Virus record (IMG/VR): IMGVR_UViG_3300042564_000738
Location: 1 to 24,610 of that record
Strand: one strand, 5' to 3'
From: a virus
Length of the DNA stretch: 24,610 nucleotides
A model generated the notes under the pieces. That model was given only the letters and a program-made list of their open reading frames with translations. It was not told the DNA's origin and did not search any database. The position numbers and the translations under genes are program-made. Positions 8,602 to 15,754 of this stretch are shown here, piece by piece (the first letter of the stretch is position 1; every line of letters starts with the position of its first letter).

Positions 8602-9153
8602 ATGTCGAACGTAATTAACCAAATTAAAACCTTATTGGGAATGGAAGTAAAACTTGCTCAAATGGCTTTAGAAAATGGTACTATTATCGAAGCTGAAGTA
8701 TTTGAAGCAGGTGCAAGTGTTTTCATCGTAAACGAAGAAGATAGAATTGCTTTACCTGTTGGAGAATACAAGTTAGAAGATGGTATGATTTTAATCGTAG
8801 CCGAAGAAGGAATTATTGCTGAAATCAAAGAAGCTGTTGTTGAAGAGGAAACTCCTGAAGCAGAAGTGGAAGTTGAAGTAGAGCAAGAAATGGCTGAGGT
8901 TAAAGAACCTAAAAGAGTAATTGAATCAGTTACTAAAGAAATGTTCTTTGCTGAAATCGAATCTTTGAAAAAAGAAATCGAAGAATTAAAATTAGCTAAA
9001 ACAGAAGTTAAAGTTGAAGAAGTAGAATTATCTGCTGAACCATTAACTCATAACCCTGAAGCTACTGCTAAAAGAGATGTAAATCTTTTTTCACAAAACA
9101 GAACAAGAACAACTTTTGATTCTGTATTAAACAAAATTTCAAACTTTAAATAA
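8602..9153 (+). CDS. Probable scaffolding protein
   Basis: A 183-residue acidic protein. Residues 14-68 look like a compact beta domain (ALENGTIIEAEVFEAGAS, then EYKLEDGMILIVAEEG). It is followed by a very acidic, valine/glutamate-rich linker (about 75-105) and a coiled coil (about 108-145, EIESLKKEIEELKLAK). The C-terminal tail is basic (SQNRTRTTFDSVLNKISNFK). An acidic coiled-coil protein with a basic C-terminal tail, encoded just before the major capsid gene and after a prohead protease, is the usual profile of a scaffold that is degraded during maturation. The capsid gene follows after six bases. Confidence 0.65.
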   Translation: MSNVINQIKTLLGMEVKLAQMALENGTIIEAEVFEAGASVFIVNEEDRIALPVGEYKLEDGMILIVAEEGIIAEIKEAVVEEETPEAEVEVEVEQEMAEVKEPKRVIESVTKEMFFAEIESLKKEIEELKLAKTEVKVEEVELSAEPLTHNPEATAKRDVNLFSQNRTRTTFDSVLNKISNFK

Positions 9154-9159
9154 TAAAAA

Positions 9160-10092
9160 ATGGCGACTACAACCTCTATTACAACTACTTATGCAGGTCA
9201 ATTTGCAGGGAAATATATTTCTGCTGCATTACTTTCTGCAACTACTATCGAAAACGGTGGTATTGAAGTAAAACCAAACGTAAAGTATAAAGAAGTTATC
9301 AAAAAATTAGCAACTAACGATTTAGTTAAAAACGCTACTTGTGATTTCGATGCAACTTCTACAGTTACTTTAACTGAAAGAATCCTTCAACCTGAGGAAT
9401 TCCAAATTAACCTATCTTTGTGTAAAAAAGACTTCCGCAGCGATTGGGAAGCGATTCAAATGGGATATTCTGCATTTGATACATTACCACCTTCTTTTCA
9501 AGATTTCTTATTAGCACACGTTGCTGCTAAAGCTGCTCAAAACAATGAAGTATCTATTTGGAGAGGTGCTAACGCAACTGCAGGTCAATTTGATGGTTTA
9601 GTTACTTTAGCTACTGCTGATGCAACTGTTATTGACGTAGCAGGTGAAGCTATCACTGCTGCTAACGTTATTGAAGAAATGGGTAAAGTAGTTGATGCTA
9701 TCCCTTCTGCATTATACGGACAAGAAGATTTATATCTTTATGTATCTCAAAACGTTGCTCGTGCTTACGTTCGTGCTTTAGGCGGATTTGCTGCATCAGG
9801 TTTAGGTGCTAATGGTACTAATGCAATGGGTACTCAGTGGTTTAACAACGGAAGTTTAACTTTTGACGGAGTTAAAATATTTGTTGCTAACGGATTAGCT
9901 GATAACTATATGATGGCTGCTCAAAAATCTAACTTATACTTCGGTACAGGTTTATTAGCTGACCACAATGAAGTGAAAGTTATTGATATGGCTGACATCG
10001 ACGGAAGTCAAAATGTAAGAATCGTTATGAGATTTACAGCAGGTGTACAATACGGAATCGGTTCTGATATCGTTCTTTACACTCCTGCATAA
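9160..10092 (+). CDS. Major capsid protein
   Basis: A 310-residue protein with the composition of an abundant structural protein: alanine-, threonine- and glycine-rich, few charges. It contains segments typical of Bacteroidetes phage capsid proteins (LQPEEFQINLSLCKKDFRSDW; DFLLAHVAAKAAQNNEVSIW; NGSLTFDGVKIFVANGL; FTAGVQYGIGSDIVLYTPA). It sits after protease and scaffold genes and is followed at once by a strong terminator (10117-10146), as expected for a highly expressed gene. The sequence is visibly richer in G and C than the flanking genes, perhaps from codon selection. The HK97 fold is inferred from context. Confidence 0.85.
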   Translation: MATTTSITTTYAGQFAGKYISAALLSATTIENGGIEVKPNVKYKEVIKKLATNDLVKNATCDFDATSTVTLTERILQPEEFQINLSLCKKDFRSDWEAIQMGYSAFDTLPPSFQDFLLAHVAAKAAQNNEVSIWRGANATAGQFDGLVTLATADATVIDVAGEAITAANVIEEMGKVVDAIPSALYGQEDLYLYVSQNVARAYVRALGGFAASGLGANGTNAMGTQWFNNGSLTFDGVKIFVANGLADNYMMAAQKSNLYFGTGLLADHNEVKVIDMADIDGSQNVRIVMRFTAGVQYGIGSDIVLYTPA

Positions 10093-10116
10093 TTTTTTGA
10101 ATAACCAATTATAAAG

Positions 10117-10146
10117 GGTGGTGCAATAAACACCACCTTTTTTTTT
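10117..10146 (+). terminator. Rho-independent terminator after the capsid gene
   Basis: A 7-bp stem GGTGGTG / CACCACC with a 7-base loop (CAATAAA) is followed by nine T residues. It lies 24 bases past the capsid stop codon. Confidence 0.85.
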
Positions 10147-10170
10147 AATAACATATAAAAATATAAACAA

Positions 10171-10698
10171 ATGGCTTGTGACTTAGGATTTGGTAGAATC
10201 GAACCTTGCAAAGATTCAGTAGGTGGATTGAAAGCGGTTTATTTCGTAAACTATGGAGATATGACAGGCGTAACTTACGATGCAACAAATACAGACGTAA
10301 TTGATGCAGTAGCAGGTACTCCAACAGCTTATAAATACGATTTAAAAGGTGCTTCTACATTTACACAAAATGTAAACAGCTCACGTGAAAATGGAACAAC
10401 ATTTTTCGAGCAGGTATTGGAATTAACATTTAAGAAATTAACTGTTAAAGACCACAAAGAATTGAAATTAATGGCTTACGGAAGACCAAATGTTATCGTA
10501 GAAGATAACAACGGAAACTTCTTTTTAGCAGGATTAGACCACGGAATGGATGTTACAGGTGGTACTATTGTAACAGGTGGTGCTTTCGGTGATTTAAGTG
10601 GTTACACTTTAACTTTAACAGGAATGGAACAAGTTCCTGCTAACTTTATTGGTGATACGTTAACTGCTGCAGGATTCACTGTTGTAGTTGGTTCTTAA
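10171..10698 (+). CDS. Probable major tail (tube) protein
   Basis: A 175-residue beta-rich protein. Features are an N-terminal CDLGFGRIEPCKDSVGGLKA, a central FFEQVLELTFKKLTVKDHKEL (strand plus helix), then FFLAGLDHGMDVTGGTIVTG and SGYTLTLTGMEQVPANFI. The 'glycine-rich loop, D-L-x-G-Y-T-L-T-L-T, P-A-x-F' ending is one I associate with tail tube proteins of Bacteroidetes phages. It is isolated between two terminators (10117-10146 and 10724-10750), which is typical of a separately and strongly expressed structural gene. A second decoration-type virion protein is the main alternative, because the gene lies between capsid and portal and not beside the tape measure. Confidence 0.65.
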   Translation: MACDLGFGRIEPCKDSVGGLKAVYFVNYGDMTGVTYDATNTDVIDAVAGTPTAYKYDLKGASTFTQNVNSSRENGTTFFEQVLELTFKKLTVKDHKELKLMAYGRPNVIVEDNNGNFFLAGLDHGMDVTGGTIVTGGAFGDLSGYTLTLTGMEQVPANFIGDTLTAAGFTVVVGS

Positions 10699-10723
10699 TT
10701 AAATTAATAAATAGTTGAAAATT

Positions 10724-10750
10724 GGGTAGTGTAAAAGCTACCCTTTTTTT
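10724..10750 (+). terminator. Rho-independent terminator
   Basis: Stem GGGTAG / CTACCC with an 8-base loop (TGTAAAAG), followed by seven T residues. It lies 25 bases after the tail tube stop. The loop is nearly shared with the terminator at 19627-19651. Confidence 0.85.
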
Positions 10751-10792
10751 ATTTATACAAAAACAAAGATTGTTTATTTTTAAATAAAAACA

Positions 10793-11122
10793 ATGATAAT
10801 TTTAAAAGAACAAGAAGCAGCACAAAACTTATACGCCACAATAGATGGTTTAGAAGCTGATGCTATTGTTTTAAGAGATGAAGAAGCTAATACAGAAGAA
10901 ACTATTGAATGCGTATTTTCGATTGATAAATATTACGCAGTTACTAATTTGGTTTTTCCGATAAAACAAAATAAATTCTACACTTTAACAATTTTAAATG
11001 GTACAGATGTAGTTTATAAAGATAAAATATTTTGCACAAATCAAATAATTGAAGAATTTAGTATAAACAATAATGTTTACACACAAAGAACTTCTGATAA
11101 CGAATACATAATTTATGAATAA
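10793..11122 (+). CDS. Conserved-type phage protein upstream of the portal
   Basis: A 109-residue protein with a probable all-beta fold (MIILKEQEAAQNLYATI; FYTLTILNGTDVVYKDKIFC; NNVYTQRTSDNEYIIYE). The last third, with a Cys-T-N segment and then a YTQR-x-x-DNEYIIYE ending, is a pattern I have seen in small proteins of Bacteroidetes phages, without known function. It overlaps the portal gene by eight bases, so it is likely co-translated with it. Its leader shares 17 identical bases (TTTTTAAATAAAAACAA) with that of the protease gene at 6714. Confidence 0.55.
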   Translation: MIILKEQEAAQNLYATIDGLEADAIVLRDEEANTEETIECVFSIDKYYAVTNLVFPIKQNKFYTLTILNGTDVVYKDKIFCTNQIIEEFSINNNVYTQRTSDNEYIIYE

Positions 11123-12899
11123 CGTACACATTTTAAGTTTAAGTGCTTATAATTCTCCAACGATAACTGAATCTAAAAATAAAGATTTTGTTGAATACGG
11201 AGAAGATAACAACTATTTTCAATACTTAATAGATAGGTTTTTATATTCAAATACAAATCACGCTATTATAACAGGTATTGCTAATATGGTTTATGGTAAA
11301 GGTCTTGATGCTACCGATTCAAATAGAAAGCCTAACGAGTATGCACAAATGATGTCTATTGTAAAAAAGGATTGTTTGCGTAAAGTATCTTTGGAACGTA
11401 AACTTTTAGGTATGGCTTCAATGCAGGTTATTTACTTAAACGGAAAAGTTAAATCTGTTGAGCATTTTCCTATTCATACTTTACGTGCTGAAAAATGTAA
11501 TGACAAAGGCGAAATTGAAGCGTGGTTTTATCATCACGATTGGGCAAATTACAGAAAAGGTGACCAATTAAAACGTATCCCTGCTTTTGGTTTTGGTAAC
11601 GGAAAAGAAGTTGAAATATATGTTATTAAGCCTTATATTTCAGGTTACCATTATTACACTCCGATAGATTATTCAGGTGCTTTACCTTATGCAATGTTAG
11701 AGCAAGAAATTTCTGATTACTTGATTAACGATGTAATGAACGGATTTAGCGGTACAAAAGTAATTAACTTTAATAACAATATACCACCTGAAGAAAAACG
11801 TCAAGAAGTTGCAAACGATGTTAAACGTAAATTAACAGGTTCACGTGGTGACAAAGTAATTGTGTCTTTTAATGCAAGTGCTGAAAACAAAACAACAGTT
11901 GATGATATTCCTTTAAACGATGCTCCTGCTCATTACGAGTATTTAAGCACTGAATGTTTTGAAAAATTAATCGTAGGCCATAGAGTTACAAGTCCAATGC
12001 TTTTAGGTATTCGTGAATCAGGTGGCGGTTTAGGTAACAACGCTGATGAAATAGAAACTGCTACACGTTTATTTGACAATATAGTTATTAGACCATATCA
12101 ATTAGAAATCATTGAAGCTATTGATGAAATATTAGCTATAAACGGAATCGCTTTAAACCTATATTTTAAGACGATACAGCCACTTGATTTTATAGACGTA
12201 AATACTATGAACGCAGAAACAAACGAAGAGGAAACAGGCGTTAAAATGTCTTCTGACAAGGTTTGTTGTTCTGCCGATGATTCTTTAGATGATGAGGTTG
12301 CACAAAGTCTAATTGACTTGGGTGAATTTCAAAATGAAAATTGGTTATTAATTGACGAAAGCGAAGTTGACTACGATAACGATGATGCTGAAAACGAATT
12401 ATTAAATAAAGAACCAAAACAAAGTTTACTATCTAAAGTTTACAATTTTGTAAGTACAGGAACTGCAAGACCAAACGCTAAAAGTGAACAAGATGAAAAC
12501 ATTGATGGTATTCGTTTTATAACTCGCTATGTTTATGCAGGTGAAAATTCTGATAATACTCGTTTGTTTTGCAAAAAAATGACAGAAGCAAATAAAATTT
12601 ATCGTAAAGAAGATATTATAAGAATGTCTGAACAAGCGGTTAATAAAGGTTGGGGTCCACGTGGTGCTGATACCTATTCAATATGGTTATATAAAGGCGG
12701 TGGAGCGTGTCACCATCGTTGGAATAAGCAAGTTTATGCAAGTTTTGAAGGCGTTAACATTGATGTTAATTCACCTAAAGCAAAAATAATAGCAGGTGCA
12801 AAAGCTGAAGCGTATGGATATACAATCAAGAATGCTGCTTTAGTTTCACAAAGACCGATAGATATGCCAAACAAAGGATTTTTACCTAAAAACAATTAA
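11115..12899 (+). CDS. Portal protein with C-terminal minor-head-like module
   Basis: A 594-residue protein. Residues 1 to about 365 look like a portal: EYGEDNNYFQYLIDRFLYS near the N-terminus, membrane-free helical and strand segments, then SDYLINDVMNGFSGTKVINF, FEKLIVGHRVTSPMLLGI and a GLGNNADEIETATRLFDN helix, a typical portal stem/wing stretch. After an acidic linker (about 365-435) comes a separate module (about 465-545): RFITRYVYAG, TRLFCKKM, IYRKEDI, then GADTYSIWLYKGGG and ACHHRW. This TR-x-FC / Y-x-(K/R)-(E/K)-DI / GGG-x-C-x-H-x-W order recalls C-terminal domains of MuF-type minor head proteins; Cys486, Cys532, His533 and His534 could bind metal. The fusion would tether an internal head protein to the portal. 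Confidence 0.75.
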   Translation: MNNVHILSLSAYNSPTITESKNKDFVEYGEDNNYFQYLIDRFLYSNTNHAIITGIANMVYGKGLDATDSNRKPNEYAQMMSIVKKDCLRKVSLERKLLGMASMQVIYLNGKVKSVEHFPIHTLRAEKCNDKGEIEAWFYHHDWANYRKGDQLKRIPAFGFGNGKEVEIYVIKPYISGYHYYTPIDYSGALPYAMLEQEISDYLINDVMNGFSGTKVINFNNNIPPEEKRQEVANDVKRKLTGSRGDKVIVSFNASAENKTTVDDIPLNDAPAHYEYLSTECFEKLIVGHRVTSPMLLGIRESGGGLGNNADEIETATRLFDNIVIRPYQLEIIEAIDEILAINGIALNLYFKTIQPLDFIDVNTMNAETNEEETGVKMSSDKVCCSADDSLDDEVAQSLIDLGEFQNENWLLIDESEVDYDNDDAENELLNKEPKQSLLSKVYNFVSTGTARPNAKSEQDENIDGIRFITRYVYAGENSDNTRLFCKKMTEANKIYRKEDIIRMSEQAVNKGWGPRGADTYSIWLYKGGGACHHRWNKQVYASFEGVNIDVNSPKAKIIAGAKAEAYGYTIKNAALVSQRPIDMPNKGFLPKNN

Positions 12900-12902
12900 C
12901 AA

Positions 12903-13415
12903 ATGGCTCACGCATTACTAATAAGTACAGAAGATGTAAAAAGATTTACAATACTAAATGGAAATTTAGATGTAGATGATTTTATTCAATATATAAAAAT
13001 AGCACAGGATATAACTATTCAAAACTATTTAGGAACTGATTTATACAATAAGTTTCAAACATTAATTTTAAGTGGTGATATTAGTTTAAACGCTAATTTA
13101 AAGTACAAAAACTTACTTACTGAATACATTAAACCGATGTTGATTCATTTTGCTATGGTTCAATATTTACCATTTGCTGCTTATACAATAGCTAACAAAG
13201 GAGTATTTAAACATACTTCTGAAAACGCTACAAGTGTAGAAAAAAACGAAATTGATTTCTTGGTTGAAAAGGAACGTGATATTGCACAACACTATACGCA
13301 AAGATTCATAGATTTTATGTGTTTTAATAATCAAGATTTTCCTGAATATAATAGTAACTCTAATGGGGATATGTACCCTGATACAGACAATTTTTATGGT
13401 TCGTGGGTGCTCTAA
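12903..13415 (+). CDS. Head-tail connector (DUF6712-like)
   Basis: A 170-residue helical protein: LLISTEDVKRFTILNGNLDVDDFIQYIKIAQDITIQNYLGTDLYNK, then KNLLTEYIKPMLIHFAMVQY and IANKGVFKHTSENA. An N-terminal helix pair, a 'Y-L-G-x-x-L-Y-x-K' segment, and an 'N-K-G-V' turn before a long helix match small head-completion proteins downstream of portals in Bacteroidetes phages (DUF6712-like, analogous to gp6/gp15 connectors). It lies three bases after the portal gene. The C-terminus is polar and Asn/Asp-rich. Confidence 0.6.
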   Translation: MAHALLISTEDVKRFTILNGNLDVDDFIQYIKIAQDITIQNYLGTDLYNKFQTLILSGDISLNANLKYKNLLTEYIKPMLIHFAMVQYLPFAAYTIANKGVFKHTSENATSVEKNEIDFLVEKERDIAQHYTQRFIDFMCFNNQDFPEYNSNSNGDMYPDTDNFYGSWVL

Positions 13416-13506
13416 AAAAACAAGAAAAAAAGTAGGCAATTATCAAAAGCCTAAAGAAGAAAACAAAAAGAAATTAGAACTATTTTTAAGTAAATATGGC
13501 AAATAA
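13396..13506 (+). CDS. Small basic gene bridging two structural genes (36 aa)
   Basis: An ATG at 13396 opens a 36-residue frame ending in TAA at 13504-13506. It overlaps the connector gene by 20 bases and the next gene by 11, filling an 80-base gap exactly. The product is very basic (KKTRKKVGNYQKPKEENKKK) with one cysteine at residue 5. The tiled overlaps are like those of confirmed neighbours. Against it, lysine-rich short frames arise easily in A-rich DNA, so this could be chance. Confidence 0.4.
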   Translation: MVRGCSKKTRKKVGNYQKPKEENKKKLELFLSKYGK

Positions 13507-13732
13507 TATAGATTGGGGGCAAGGCGTAAACAACAATAATATTTATTGGGGTCAAGGTGCTGTTAGTAATGATATAAGTTGGGGTTCTGCTTATTCTGTA
13601 AGTTGGAGTGGTGAAACTGAAATTGTAGGAAACGAAGTTGAAGCAGTTGTAAATTTTATTGCAAGAATTACTACCGATAGTGGAACGTTTGAAGCAAAAC
13701 AATGTTTAATTAATAATATAGAAAATATATAA
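13496..13732 (+). CDS. Structural protein with WGQG repeats and a DGG-type module
   Basis: A 78-residue protein in two parts. Residues 4-35 are three tandem 11-residue repeats (NIDWGQG, NIYWGQG, DISWGSA), with tryptophans exactly 11 apart at 7, 18 and 29. Residues 51-78 match the module found twice in the large tail protein at 1974 (ARITTDSGTFEAKQCL, compare RVLADGGTFEAFNCL). Sharing a module with a tail protein and lying directly before a fibre gene suggests a small tail or fibre-attachment component. The next gene starts one base after its stop. Confidence 0.6.
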   Translation: MANNIDWGQGVNNNNIYWGQGAVSNDISWGSAYSVSWSGETEIVGNEVEAVVNFIARITTDSGTFEAKQCLINNIENI

Positions 13733-13733
13733 T

Positions 13734-14978
13734 ATGAGTTTATTTGAAAGTGCAAGTTTGGTAGTAACTCCAAACGGAACAAAAGCATCAAAGTTATATG
13801 CTATAAAACCAACCGATGGAAGTGGCGATTTAACTGTAACAAGAGCAACAACTGCTACAAGGGTTAATTCAAGTGGATTGATTTCAAGTGTAGCGAGTAA
13901 CGTTCCACGTTTAGATTATACGAATGGAAGCTGTCCAAGTATATTAGTTGAGCCACAAAGAACTAATTTGTTACAATATTCAGAACAGTTTAATACTTCT
14001 CCTTGGAATGCGAGTAATGTTAGTATAGTAGCAAATGATACAGCATCACCAAATGGAACATTAACTGCTGATAAAGTTATTTGTGCAAGTGGTAGTTCTA
14101 TATCTCCAAATATTTTTTATCTTAATGGTATAAGTACAATTATAGGGCAATCTTATAAATATACTGTTTATGCAAAAAAAGGTAGTAGTAATTTTGTTAA
14201 AATACGTTTTAGCGGTTCGGCATTTTCTACCGAAACAAATTCACCTGTTTTCAATCTAAATACAGGTGTTGTTGTAAGTGGAACAGGAACTATTAACAAT
14301 ATAGGTAATGGTTGGTATAGAGTTGAGGCAACTTCTATCGCAACAGCAACAACAGGTGCAGTTGTAACTATTGATATACCAAGTTCTACAGCTGTATGGC
14401 CAAATGGAAATTTTACAGGAAGTGAATTTATATATATTTGGGGTGCACAACTCGAAGCAGGCTCTTACGCTACTTCTTACATTCCTACAACTTCAGCAAG
14501 TGTAACAAGAAATGCTGATGTGATTAGTAAAACAGGAATAAGTAGTTTAATTGGTCAAACTGAGGGTACTATTTTTTTAAATTGTAAAATAAACACAAAT
14601 AACGAAAATGCAGATATTTTTTTATTGTACAATAATAGCAATGTTACTCTTGGGGCTTACGTTATAGGTTTTAATACATCAGGAAATATAACGCTTTATT
14701 CTTTGCCTTCAGGTTCTCTTAATACTTTAAAAGATGGAGATAATAGAAATATAAATATAAAAATTGCACTTGCATATAAAAGTGGAGATTTTTCTTTTTA
14801 CATTAATGGAATAGAAACATTTACAAGTTCTTCAATTTCTATAGCAAATGGATTATCTGCTTTGTTTTTAAATAGCAATAATTTACCTGCAAATTTTGGT
14901 ATTGGAAATTATAATACAGTATCACTTTTCCCAACACGTTTAACAAATGCTGAATTAACCGAACTAACAACTATTTAA
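13734..14978 (+). CDS. Putative tail fibre / receptor-binding protein
   Basis: A 414-residue secreted-looking but signal-less structural protein, rich in S, T, N and G. The first 100 residues hold a collar-like segment (TVTRATTATRVNSSGLI; PRLDYTNGSCPSILVEPQRTNLLQYS). Residues about 100-265 resemble a carbohydrate-binding beta-sandwich (YTVYAKKGSSNFVKIRFSGS; GWYRVEATS; IYIWGAQLEAGSYATSYIPT). Residues about 275-414 resemble a second, LamG/concanavalin-like domain (GTIFLNCKINTNNENADIFL; KSGDFSFYINGIE). The 'W-G-A-Q-L-E-x-G-x-x-A-T-S-Y-I-P-T' signature is common in phage fibre and adhesin proteins. Host surface glycan binding is the likely role. It lies one base after its upstream neighbour and one base before the next gene. 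Confidence 0.7.
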   Translation: MSLFESASLVVTPNGTKASKLYAIKPTDGSGDLTVTRATTATRVNSSGLISSVASNVPRLDYTNGSCPSILVEPQRTNLLQYSEQFNTSPWNASNVSIVANDTASPNGTLTADKVICASGSSISPNIFYLNGISTIIGQSYKYTVYAKKGSSNFVKIRFSGSAFSTETNSPVFNLNTGVVVSGTGTINNIGNGWYRVEATSIATATTGAVVTIDIPSSTAVWPNGNFTGSEFIYIWGAQLEAGSYATSYIPTTSASVTRNADVISKTGISSLIGQTEGTIFLNCKINTNNENADIFLLYNNSNVTLGAYVIGFNTSGNITLYSLPSGSLNTLKDGDNRNINIKIALAYKSGDFSFYINGIETFTSSSISIANGLSALFLNSNNLPANFGIGNYNTVSLFPTRLTNAELTELTTI

Positions 14979-14979
14979 T

Positions 14980-15300
14980 ATGTACATATATAAATTAAAA
15001 TACACAGATAAAGAAACTGCAATAAAAGACCTTTTAAGTAAAGGTATTTATGTAGAAGTACAAAACCTTAACAAAGAAATTACTTTAGCTTACGGGCAAG
15101 GTATACAGGCGATAGTAGAAATAGGATTAATAGTTTTAGAGAATGGCACTTACGATGCTGATTTTAAAGAAATAACTGCTCCCGTTTACGCTGATGGTTT
15201 TCATTATGACGTAATGAGTGAAAGTGAAATTAAGTTTACTAATGCTATTGAGGTAAACAACCCAAAACATACTTTTGCAGGTTATGAAAACGTATCTTAA
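14980..15300 (+). CDS. Small fibre-associated protein, possible chaperone
   Basis: A 106-residue acidic protein (KLKYTDKETAIKDLLSKGIY; YGQGIQAIVEIGLIVLENGTY; DADFKEITAPVYADGFHYDV), ending EVNNPKHTFAGYENVS. The closing 'N-P-K-H-T-F-A-G' motif and the position straight after a fibre gene are typical of small companions of tail fibres in Bacteroidetes phages. Whether it is a fibre chaperone or a virion part cannot be told from sequence. It overlaps the holin start by 17 bases. Confidence 0.5.
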   Translation: MYIYKLKYTDKETAIKDLLSKGIYVEVQNLNKEITLAYGQGIQAIVEIGLIVLENGTYDADFKEITAPVYADGFHYDVMSESEIKFTNAIEVNNPKHTFAGYENVS

Positions 15301-15718
15301 TTATTTTTTTAGCGGTTTAATATTATTCTTTGCACCGATTCAGGGTTTATTAATTGCAGTTGCTTTTGGTATATTCCTTGATACATTTACAGGTATTTTT
15401 AAAAGTGTTAAATTAAACGGATGGCGTTCTATTAGAAGTAGAACGTTATCCAATATAGTTAGCAAAATGCTTTTATACCAAATTACTATTTTATTATTAT
15501 ATGTGATTGATAAATTTTTATTAAACGAATTTATTAAATTACATTTTACTATTGAATTTATGTTTACAAAATTGGTTGCTATTTTATTAATTTTTATTGA
15601 ACTTGTAAGTATTAAAGAAAACGTAGAATCTGCATTAAAAATAGATATTTGGAAAATGTTAAAGAATTTATTAAACCGAGCAAAAGAAGTTAAGACAGAT
15701 ATTAACCAAATTAAATAA
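15284..15718 (+). CDS. Holin (phage_holin_4_1-like)
   Basis: A 144-residue membrane protein with about three hydrophobic segments (roughly 12-36, 61-80 and 92-110), a central LDTFTGIFKSVKLNGWRSIRSRTL loop (split here as LDTFTGIFKS and GWRSIRSRTL) and a charged C-terminus. The 'D-x-x-T-G ... W-x-S ... S-K' pattern is that of the toxin-secretion/phage-lysis holin family, which forms inner-membrane lesions to release endolysin. I chose the ATG at 15284 over a TTG nine bases upstream. It overlaps the preceding gene by 17 bases. The endolysin gene follows after an inserted homing endonuclease. Confidence 0.75.
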   Translation: MKTYLNYFFSGLILFFAPIQGLLIAVAFGIFLDTFTGIFKSVKLNGWRSIRSRTLSNIVSKMLLYQITILLLYVIDKFLLNEFIKLHFTIEFMFTKLVAILLIFIELVSIKENVESALKIDIWKMLKNLLNRAKEVKTDINQIK

Positions 15719-15754
15719 TATTAAATATATTTTTGTATATTTATAAAAAAAAAT

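Noticed and set aside
13167-13791. Several minus-strand frames of 64-105 residues (for example 13167-13439 and 13451-13702)
   Set aside because: They lie opposite well-supported plus-strand genes, have odd compositions (Cys/Phe/Ile-rich), show no recognisable domains, and no minus-strand promoter or terminator supports them.
15275-15283. TTG start nine bases upstream for the holin
   Set aside because: An ATG at 15284 gives a normal holin N-terminus and a smaller overlap with the gene before it.
15728-15735. TATTTTTG as a full promoter for the homing endonuclease
   Set aside because: The -7 pattern matches but no TTG lies at a suitable distance upstream, and such words arise often in AT-rich DNA.
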